From an uncultured Methylococcaceae bacterium (GTDB lineage: Bacteria > Pseudomonadota > Gammaproteobacteria > Methylococcales > Methylomonadaceae): 12,931 bases of DNA. The notes under the pieces are model-generated. The model was not told the DNA's origin and made no database searches. It was given only the letters and a program-made list of their open reading frames with translations. Every line of letters starts with the position of its first letter. Position 1 is the stretch's first letter. Below, piece by piece: positions 7,489 to 12,931 of the stretch. Position numbers and translations under genes: made by a program. The stretch spans positions 1 to 12,931 of the forward strand of contig CAIVAH010000110.1 in the NCBI GenBank assembly GCA_903903765.1, given 5' to 3'.

Positions 7489-8340
7489 ATGTCTATCTAT
7501 GCAATTGGCGATATACAAGGCTGTTATGATGATTTGTTACGGCTTTTAGATACTATTTCATTTAATGCGAGCTCTGATCAACTTTGGTTTGCTGGGGATC
7601 TAGTTAATAGGGGCCCTAAATCCTTAGAAACCTTACGTTTCGTTAAGTCACTTGGAAATTCTGCGGTCACCGTACTTGGTAATCACGATATGCACTTATT
7701 AGCAGCCTCTTGCTTGCCTAAAGTTGCCGATAAAAAAAATACGCTTTACCCCGTGCTTGAAGCCCCGGATCGAGATGAATTAATCCATTGGCTTAGACAT
7801 CAGGCATTATTTCATCATAACGAAGATTTCTGTTTATTACATGCAGGTTTACCTCCTCAATGGAATTTCAAAACCACGAAAAAAATGGCAAATCTTGTAG
7901 AGAAAACCCTAAGAAGTGATGACTACGCATTATTTCTAAAACACATGTATGGTAATAAGCCTAATCTTTGGTCTAGTAATTTAAAAGGCTACGCTAAATT
8001 AAGATTTATTATTAACTGCTTTACGCGCATGCGCTATTGCGATATGAATGGACGTCTAGACTTTGCTAATAGTGGTCCATTAGGATCCCAACCCAAAACG
8101 TTAATACCTTGGTTTGAAGCACCCAAACGAAAAAATACCGATATGCGCATCATCTTTGGACATTGGTCAACATTAGGTTATTACGAAGGACCAAACTGTT
8201 ATGCCATTGATACGGGTTGTTTATGGGGTGGGCAATTAACCGCACTTAAATTAGATAACCCTATCCAACGCATTAGTATTGCCTGCCCTGGCGCTAAAAA
8301 GACCAATAAAACCTATGCAGTATCTAACGAAAGACAATAA
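7489..8340 (+). CDS. apaH: Bis(5'-nucleosyl)-tetraphosphatase (symmetrical) ApaH
   Basis: ApaH hydrolyses Ap4A symmetrically to two ADP, lowering an alarmone-like dinucleotide and removing Np4 caps from RNA. The 283-residue protein is a metal-dependent phosphatase of the PPP type. Motifs in order are GDIQGC (7-12), AGDLVNRGP (35-43), LGNHDMHLL (63-71), LHAGLPPQW (117-125), the family-specific CFTRMRYC (177-184), FGHWSTLGYYEG (223-234) and AIDTGCLWGGQLTAL (239-253). The first motif has Gln10 where the E. coli enzyme has His (GDVHG); as I recall this is the common form in Pseudomonas-type ApaH proteins, so it need not imply loss of activity. The start lies 4 nt after apaG. The nearest AGGA, about 15 nt upstream inside apaG, is too distant for a good ribosome site, so coupling to apaG translation is likely. 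Confidence 0.96.
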   Translation: MSIYAIGDIQGCYDDLLRLLDTISFNASSDQLWFAGDLVNRGPKSLETLRFVKSLGNSAVTVLGNHDMHLLAASCLPKVADKKNTLYPVLEAPDRDELIHWLRHQALFHHNEDFCLLHAGLPPQWNFKTTKKMANLVEKTLRSDDYALFLKHMYGNKPNLWSSNLKGYAKLRFIINCFTRMRYCDMNGRLDFANSGPLGSQPKTLIPWFEAPKRKNTDMRIIFGHWSTLGYYEGPNCYAIDTGCLWGGQLTALKLDNPIQRISIACPGAKKTNKTYAVSNERQ

Positions 8341-8369
8341 TTAGCTTTAAAGTTATTTAGGTAGCTAAT
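8340..8369. terminator. Weak inverted repeat at the convergent apaH / MFS ends
   Basis: ATTAGCT at 8340-8346 and AGCTAAT at 8363-8369 are exact reverse complements with a 16-nt loop. They lie where the plus-strand apaH and the minus-strand transporter gene meet, so a bidirectional terminator is possible. The stem is short and AT-rich, and no clean T-run follows on either strand, so support is weak. Confidence 0.2.
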
Positions 8370-9649
8370 GCGGCTGCTTTGCCCCGAGCTTCTTTTACTT
8401 TAGTTAAAAACAATAAACCCAAAATAAAAAACACCAAAGTGGACATTAGAGATAAACGATGATCACCATTACTTAAATAGTTAATCAATCCATACGTCAA
8501 AGGTCCTATAATCGCCGATAACCGATTAACCAAACCCCATAAGCCTAAAAACTCACCCGCTCTATCAGCGGGAGAAAACTTACTCACTAAGGCTCGACCT
8601 ATAGATTGACTGGCTCCCATTGCTAAGCCAATTACGTTACCAACTATCCACATATCCGCAGACCTTGTAGCTTTAATAGCAAGCATAATCGCTGCTATCC
8701 ATATCACCAATGTAATTGTCAAGGTAGGTACAGAACCCATTTTATCTTGAACATGCCCACATATTAAAGCTCCTACTCCAGCGGTTACATTGACCACCAT
8801 AATTAACATAATTAATGATTGGGTATCAAATCCCATCACTTCCCGAGCATAAATAGCCGCTAACACTATTACGGTGCTTACTCCAGATTGATAAATACTC
8901 AACGTTACTAAAAACCATATTAAATCTTGAAAGCGGGTCGCTTCTTTAAAGGTATGCTGCAAACGCCCCAAACTCAATTTAAAACTTGATTGATGTTTAT
9001 CCCAAACAACTGGTAAAGCACGCTCTTTAAGCCAAATAAAGGTAGGAGTTGCACTCAAAGCAAAAATACTGGCCGTAATCAATAATGAAACGGGCACATA
9101 ATGAGTTTCTGTCAAACCATGTTGTTTAGCCCACATAATATAAACCAAGCAAAGCCCTAGCGTTAATAAACCACCCAAATAACCTAAGCCCCAACCATAG
9201 CCAGATAATTTACCTCTATTTTCTTCTGCCGCTAACTCAGGTAAAAAAGCCGCAATTAGATTTTCACCTGAGGCGAACATAATTGCAGAAACAATCACTA
9301 ACACCATACCCAAATAAACATCACCAGGCCCAACCATACCTAACAATGCCGTCGCGGCAATACAGCCAATTGAAGAAATAAGTAAAAATAATCTCTTACA
9401 TGCATAGTGATCAGCCAAAGCACCTAACAATGGCCCACTGACCATCACTACGAAATTAGCCAAACCGATAGCTAATGACCACAATAATGTAGATAATCCC
9501 GGCGATAAACCTTGAGAAGCACCTGCAACCACTCCGACAAAATAAGCGCTAAATATTGTAGTTTGCACAACCGTCGTGTAACCGGAATTAGCAAAATCAT
9601 AAAAAGCCCACGCCCATAACTCTTTAGGACTCGCGCTTACGTCTGCCAT
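8357..9649 (-). CDS. MFS transporter, UMF1 (Atg22-like) family
   Basis: This is a 430-residue inner-membrane protein with about twelve hydrophobic segments, roughly at 26-41, 54-72, 89-106, 112-130, 152-172, 186-205, 243-265, 277-298, 307-324, 334-352, 368-390 and 399-416. The opening ELWAWAFYDFANSGYTT (10-26) is characteristic of UMF1 transporters, the bacterial relatives of yeast Atg22, which exports amino acids from the vacuole. MFS loop motifs are seen at GALADHYACKR (76-86) and GHVQDKMG (298-305). The late segment ASQSIGRALVSKFSP (346-360) is also typical of the family. Substrate is unknown. It lies 53 nt downstream of mtnC on the same strand with no clear terminator between, so it may be the last gene of the methionine-salvage operon. 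AGAG, 7 nt before the ATG, is a modest ribosome site. Confidence 0.92.
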   Translation of the reverse strand: MADVSASPKELWAWAFYDFANSGYTTVVQTTIFSAYFVGVVAGASQGLSPGLSTLLWSLAIGLANFVVMVSGPLLGALADHYACKRLFLLISSIGCIAATALLGMVGPGDVYLGMVLVIVSAIMFASGENLIAAFLPELAAEENRGKLSGYGWGLGYLGGLLTLGLCLVYIMWAKQHGLTETHYVPVSLLITASIFALSATPTFIWLKERALPVVWDKHQSSFKLSLGRLQHTFKEATRFQDLIWFLVTLSIYQSGVSTVIVLAAIYAREVMGFDTQSLIMLIMVVNVTAGVGALICGHVQDKMGSVPTLTITLVIWIAAIMLAIKATRSADMWIVGNVIGLAMGASQSIGRALVSKFSPADRAGEFLGLWGLVNRLSAIIGPLTYGLINYLSNGDHRLSLMSTLVFFILGLLFLTKVKEARGKAAALAT

Positions 9650-9702
9650 ATTGCATCTCTACCCTATTAATTGTAATGTCGCTGGAACTATCTTTCATAA
9701 TT

Positions 9703-10377
9703 TTAGATTTTGATGGAATCAAAACTAAGCACTTGGAGATGCTCACTATTCGCATCGATAACACCCTCTCTTGTTAACCAGATAGTTTGCATACCAACTA
9801 TTTTTGCGGCATCTAATTCTTCTTTAATATCCGACAAAAATAAGCATTGCTCTGCAGGTAAACCAATTTGCTCTACTATTTTGGCATAAGACGTCGACTC
9901 TCTTTTACCTCCAATATTTGTATCAAAATAGCCTGAAAATAAAGAATTTAAATTTCCGCACTCGGTATGCCCAAACAATAATTTCTGCGCATATACCGAC
10001 CCTGATGAATAGATGTATAAACTTAAACCGTGCGTATGCCAAAGCTGGAGATTATCGATAGCATCTTGATATAGATGGCCTTTAAAATCACCTTTCAAGT
10101 AGCCCGCTTCCCATATTAAGCCTTGCAGAGATTTTAACGGGGTAACTTTTTTATCTTCATCTATCCATTGAATCAACTGATCTATCAATTGCTCAATATC
10201 GAGTGCTTTACCCACCTCTTTCGAACTATCGGCCTGCACGGTCAATATTGCTTCATCCTGCGCATGTGCATGCACATAGTCTGCTAAATGCGTTCTAGCA
10301 TAAGGGAATAACACATCTTTAACGAAAGAAAGGGAAGAAGTCGTACCCTCTATATCAGTAATAATCGCTTTAATCAT
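9703..10377 (-). CDS. mtnC: Enolase-phosphatase E1 (acireductone synthase) MtnC
   Basis: MtnC is a HAD-superfamily enzyme of methionine salvage. It enolises 2,3-diketo-5-methylthiopentyl-1-phosphate and then dephosphorylates it to acireductone. The 224 residues match the usual length. The nucleophile motif is TDIEGTTSS (7-15) with D8; motif II is YIYSSGSV (121-128); the lysine motif lies in GGKRES (156-161, K158); motif III is LFLSDIKEELDAAK (179-192) with D183. The start overlaps the mtnD stop by 4 nt (ATGA), indicating translational coupling, and no strong ribosome site of its own is seen. The product feeds directly into MtnD, encoded just upstream. Confidence 0.96.
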   Translation of the reverse strand: MIKAIITDIEGTTSSLSFVKDVLFPYARTHLADYVHAHAQDEAILTVQADSSKEVGKALDIEQLIDQLIQWIDEDKKVTPLKSLQGLIWEAGYLKGDFKGHLYQDAIDNLQLWHTHGLSLYIYSSGSVYAQKLLFGHTECGNLNSLFSGYFDTNIGGKRESTSYAKIVEQIGLPAEQCLFLSDIKEELDAAKIVGMQTIWLTREGVIDANSEHLQVLSFDSIKI

Positions 10378-10934
10378 GCTAGCGCAGCCACATAATTATC
10401 AAAACTAGGGAAGTCATTCGCTATCTCACTCCCTGTAAAATTAGCCACCCAACCGTCTGGGGTAGTAAATAATCGAATACAGGTAAACATAGGATTCTCA
10501 CCCATATCAAACCAATGTGGTGTATTGGCCGGTACACTGATTAAATCGCCCTGCTCACAAAGCACCGCAAAGACTTTATTATGCGCATGCAAATAAAATA
10601 AACCTCGACCTTCTACGAAGAAGCGTACTTCAAAGTCTTCATGAATATGTTCCGCTAAAAATTTTTGTCTAAATACCGCTCGATCAGGATGATCGGGGTT
10701 TAACTTCATGACATCAACGGATTGAAAATGACACTCAGCTTTTAACTTATCTATTGAAGTCGAATAGGCTGCCAATATAGAAGCCTGATCGGAGTCAGCA
10801 GCCAAGTCATAGTCACTACTCCATTGCTCAAATTGCACACCAATGTACTTTAATTGATTTTGGATGTTGGTAAAATCTTTAAAAAGCTCACCTTTTTGCG
10901 GTTGATTATCTGGATAAATGGTCAGTGCAGTCAT
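10374..10934 (-). CDS. mtnD: Acireductone dioxygenase MtnD
   Basis: MtnD is a cupin metalloenzyme that splits acireductone with O2. With Fe2+ it gives formate and the 2-keto precursor of methionine; with Ni2+ it gives methylthiopropionate, CO and formate. All four metal ligands are present in AEHIHEDFEVRFF (94-106) and PANTPHWFDMG (135-145): H96, H98, E102 and H140, the same positions as in the Klebsiella enzyme. Length (186) is close to the family norm of about 180. The sequence does not reveal which metal is used. Its ATG overlaps the mtnB stop as TAATG, and GGAG 10 nt upstream, inside mtnB, can act as ribosome site. Its stop overlaps mtnC. Confidence 0.97.
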   Translation of the reverse strand: MTALTIYPDNQPQKGELFKDFTNIQNQLKYIGVQFEQWSSDYDLAADSDQASILAAYSTSIDKLKAECHFQSVDVMKLNPDHPDRAVFRQKFLAEHIHEDFEVRFFVEGRGLFYLHAHNKVFAVLCEQGDLISVPANTPHWFDMGENPMFTCIRLFTTPDGWVANFTGSEIANDFPSFDNYVAALA

Positions 10935-11551
10935 TAATTTTTAACTCCATGTAGGCGTAGTTCACATTCAAATAAAAAGTCCAAAGCTTCAAGATAACGC
11001 AAGGTTTCATCCACTGAGCGTCCCCAAGTATATAAGCCATGACCTGCAATAATATAGGCAATACAATTATTATTCCTAAGCAAATAATTTTCAACTATCC
11101 CCGCTAATCGAGCAATATTTTGATCATTGGCGAAGATAGGTACTACAATTTGAGTGTCGTGTGTATCAATACCCTTAAATGCTTTTAACAATTCATAATC
11201 TTTTAAAACAATTTCTGTCTCATAAATTTTAGAAACCAACGTTGCATTTAATGAATGAGGGTGCAATATTGACTGAATGTCTGAATAATGCTTATATAGT
11301 GAAGTATGTAGCAACGTTTCAGCAGAAGGTTTTTTGCCATCCAATGGTTGGGCTGTTGCATCAATCAACATAATATCGTCTATCTCTAATCTGCCTTTAT
11401 GCTTACCCGACACGGTAATCGCAATATTGCCATTAGGTAGTCTGATAGAAAAATTGCCACTTGTTGCTGGCACCCAGCCTTTGCCATCAATAAAACAACC
11501 GGCTGCAATTAACTGTTGAGCCGCATTAACAAATGCATCATTATTATTCAT
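10934..11551 (-). CDS. mtnB: Methylthioribulose-1-phosphate dehydratase MtnB
   Basis: MtnB dehydrates 5-methylthioribulose-1-phosphate to the diketone used by MtnC. It is a zinc enzyme of the class II aldolase/adducin fold. The 205 residues carry ATSGNFSIR (29-37), TVSGKHKGRL (46-55), KPSAETLLH (74-82) with E78, the zinc motif HPHS (97-100) with H97 and H99, and AGHGLYTWG (169-177) with the third zinc ligand H171. The segment GRSVDETLRYLEALDFL (177-193) is typical of MtnB rather than of fuculose aldolases. It is the first gene of the tight mtnB-mtnD-mtnC cluster and is divergent from the DUF475 gene across 65 bp. That gap is too short for a SAM riboswitch, and none is visible. Confidence 0.96.
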   Translation of the reverse strand: MNNNDAFVNAAQQLIAAGCFIDGKGWVPATSGNFSIRLPNGNIAITVSGKHKGRLEIDDIMLIDATAQPLDGKKPSAETLLHTSLYKHYSDIQSILHPHSLNATLVSKIYETEIVLKDYELLKAFKGIDTHDTQIVVPIFANDQNIARLAGIVENYLLRNNNCIAYIIAGHGLYTWGRSVDETLRYLEALDFLFECELRLHGVKN

Positions 11552-11616
11552 TTACTTTAATTTCACTTAAATAGTTTTACAGTACAACACAAATTCACTC
11601 ATTAATAAGGTACTTT

Positions 11617-12630
11617 ATGCAGCATTTTCGTCTTTCTTTTATCATTACTACCATTTCTTTAGCAATTGCCTTCTATTGGGGTGGCGCCATGGGCGCTTTT
11701 ATCGCGCTTATCTTAGGTGTACTCGAAGTGAGTTTATCATTTGATAATGCGGTTGTGAACGCATCCGTATTAAAGCGCATGAATGAACGTTGGCAACAAT
11801 ACTTTTTAACTTGGGGTATTTTAATCGCTGTTTTTGGGATGCGCTTATTATTTCCAATTTTAATTGTTAACGCTGCCACAGGTATTGATTTTATTGGCGT
11901 TGCTAACATGGCTTTACATGACCCAACCACTTATGCCCACCACCTTGAAGAATCACATGTGCAAATTGCAGCATTTGGTGGCATGTTTTTATTAATGGTG
12001 TTTTTCTCTTTTATCTTTGATGAAGGCAAAGAATTACATTGGTTAGGTTACCTAGAAAAAAAACTATCAGATTTTGGAAAACTAGAGTCGATTGAAATTA
12101 TATTGGCACTTGGAATCTTGTTATTTGGTCAAAATTGGCTACCTGAAGAGGTACGTTTCAAAGCGTTAGTTGCTGGCATTGCCGGCGTCATTCTTTACGT
12201 TATCGTAGATAGCCTATCAGCTTTATTTGAAGATGAAGAAGAAGGCGAAGACGTATCAGATGCGATTAAAAAAGGTAGCGTCATGAGTTTTTTATATTTA
12301 GAAGTTTTAGATGCTTCATTCTCGTTTGATGGTGTAATTGGTGCATTCGCGATTACCCAAGATGTAATCATCATTATGCTAGGCTTAGCAATTGGGGCTA
12401 TGTTTGTTAGAAGTTTAACTGTCTATTTAGTACGTAAAGGCACTTTAGATGAATATGTTTTTTTAGAACACGGCGCTCATTACGCCATTGGATCTTTAGC
12501 AATTATTATGTTATTAAGTATGAAAATTGAGATTTCTGAAGTTATTACCGGACTTATCGGGGCAGTTATGATTGGTTTATCAGTTTTATCATCCATATTT
12601 TACAAAAAGAAATTAGCTCAATTAGGTTAA
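11617..12630 (+). CDS. DUF475 / TerC-superfamily integral membrane protein
   Basis: This is a 337-residue polytopic membrane protein of the DUF475 family, related to TerC. TerC-type proteins are implicated in metal-ion (notably Mn2+) export and in tellurite resistance; the role of DUF475 itself is not settled. Two similar acidic intramembrane motifs mark the internal duplication: GVLEVSLSFDNAVVNASVL (34-52) and YLEVLDASFSFDGVIGAFA (227-245), with E37, D43 and E229, D238 as likely ion ligands. Hydrophobic segments include roughly 7-32, 64-86, 117-135, 159-171, 183-201, 250-272, 287-301 and 306-328. An acidic loop (EDEEEGED, 205-212) lies between the halves. AAGG 6 nt before the ATG supports the start. 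It diverges from mtnB and is followed by 174 nt and then rpiA on the same strand. Confidence 0.9.
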   Translation: MQHFRLSFIITTISLAIAFYWGGAMGAFIALILGVLEVSLSFDNAVVNASVLKRMNERWQQYFLTWGILIAVFGMRLLFPILIVNAATGIDFIGVANMALHDPTTYAHHLEESHVQIAAFGGMFLLMVFFSFIFDEGKELHWLGYLEKKLSDFGKLESIEIILALGILLFGQNWLPEEVRFKALVAGIAGVILYVIVDSLSALFEDEEEGEDVSDAIKKGSVMSFLYLEVLDASFSFDGVIGAFAITQDVIIIMLGLAIGAMFVRSLTVYLVRKGTLDEYVFLEHGAHYAIGSLAIIMLLSMKIEISEVITGLIGAVMIGLSVLSSIFYKKKLAQLG

Positions 12631-12804
12631 TTTCTTTTCATCATAGCCCAAAAATCGATACTAAAATTAAACATATTGATATATACAATATATTACAACT
12701 CCTTTTATTAATTCCCCAATATATAATAAATATTAAAACGATTTAAAAATCGGCTGTAAAATGCAACTTTTATTTTATTATGCTTTATTTAACACGGAAA
12801 CATC
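12631..12804. other. AT-rich intergenic region with short palindromes
   Basis: This 174-nt spacer is very AT-rich and has no credible ORF. It contains ATATTG-N7-CAATAT (12673-12691), a 19-bp dyad, and CGATTTAAAAATCG (12739-12752), a dyad with perfect 6-bp arms around AA. The latter lies immediately upstream of the candidate rpiA promoter. Neither is followed by a T-run close enough to be a convincing terminator for the DUF475 gene. Both could be regulator sites or chance. Confidence 0.4.
12754..12781 (+). promoter_or_regulatory. Weak candidate promoter for rpiA
   Basis: CTGTAA (12754-12759) and TATTAT (12776-12781) are separated by 16 nt. The -10 matches the consensus at five of six positions; the -35 is poor at three of six. 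It would start transcription near 12788 and leave a short leader that includes the GGAA ribosome site at 12796-12799. Confidence 0.3.
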
Positions 12805-12931
12805 ATGACACAAGATGAATTAAAACAAAAAGTAGCCCAGGCTGCATTACATTATGTTAAAGACGTATCAATTGTAGGCGTTGGTACTGGTTCTACTGTC
12901 AGACATTTCATTAATTACCTAGCGGATTTAA
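12805..12931 (+). CDS. rpiA: Ribose-5-phosphate isomerase A, 3' truncated by window edge
   Basis: RpiA interconverts ribose-5-phosphate and ribulose-5-phosphate in the non-oxidative pentose phosphate pathway. Only the first 42 codons are inside the window. They read [14 protein letters not shown], then [20 protein letters not shown], which closely matches E. coli RpiA ([32 protein letters not shown]). The GVGTGST loop (25-31) is the phosphate-binding signature. The ATG is preceded by GGAA with 5 nt spacing, a good ribosome site. A T-to-A style divergence such as STVRHF for STAAHF is within family variation. The rest of the gene lies beyond base 12931. Confidence 0.94.
   Translation, partial: MTQDELKQKVAQAALHYVKDVSIVGVGTGSTVRHFINYLADL

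Noticed and set aside
9624..9698. A 24-codon minus-strand ORF (starting MKDSSSDITINRVEMQ) between mtnC and the transporter gene
   Set aside because: It has no ribosome site, overlaps the transporter start in another frame, and has no recognisable features.
11552..11616. SAM riboswitch or other leader RNA ahead of mtnB
   Set aside because: Only 65 bp separate the two divergent start codons, too little for a SAM-I type element, and no matching stems are visible.

Overview
The window reads as a stretch of AT-rich gammaproteobacterial chromosome. That assignment rests on gene content: CmoA, Mpl, an apaG-apaH pair, SbcC and an RpiA whose N-terminus closely resembles the enterobacterial protein. 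No genus can be named from what is visible. There are eleven confident protein genes, the first and last cut by the window edges, plus one low-confidence leader ORF. I saw no RNA genes, insertion sequences, CRISPR arrays or phage genes. Gene density is high and no gap exceeds about 175 bases.

Left part (1-5479): the 3' end of cmoA (tRNA wobble-uridine modification, + strand) converges on a minus-strand gene for an unrecognised lipoprotein with an alpha/beta-hydrolase-like catalytic triad. Upstream of it lies sbcC, the ATPase subunit of the SbcCD nuclease, without a neighbouring sbcD. The lipoprotein gene has a plausible promoter of its own, overlapped by a perfect 8-bp-arm palindrome.

Middle (5603-8340): mpl (peptidoglycan tripeptide recycling, minus strand, GTG start) is divergent from apaG-apaH (plus strand, 4-nt gap). 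ApaH hydrolyses diadenosine tetraphosphate. The 139-bp divergent region holds a 9-bp inverted repeat and a possible 12-codon leader ORF that ends in a TAATG overlap with apaG.

Right part (8357-12931): on the minus strand, mtnB, mtnD and mtnC overlap one another and are followed after 53 nt by a UMF1-family MFS transporter. This looks like a methionine-salvage operon covering methylthioribulose-1-P dehydratase, acireductone dioxygenase and enolase-phosphatase, with a transporter at its end. Divergent from mtnB, across 65 bp, is a DUF475/TerC-like membrane protein. It is followed by an AT-rich spacer and the start of rpiA.

Most of the window is housekeeping metabolism, and I did not find a clear new system. 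The items most worth a second look are the lipoprotein hydrolase with its operator-like palindrome, the transporter attached to the mtn operon, and the DUF475 gene sharing the mtn control region.
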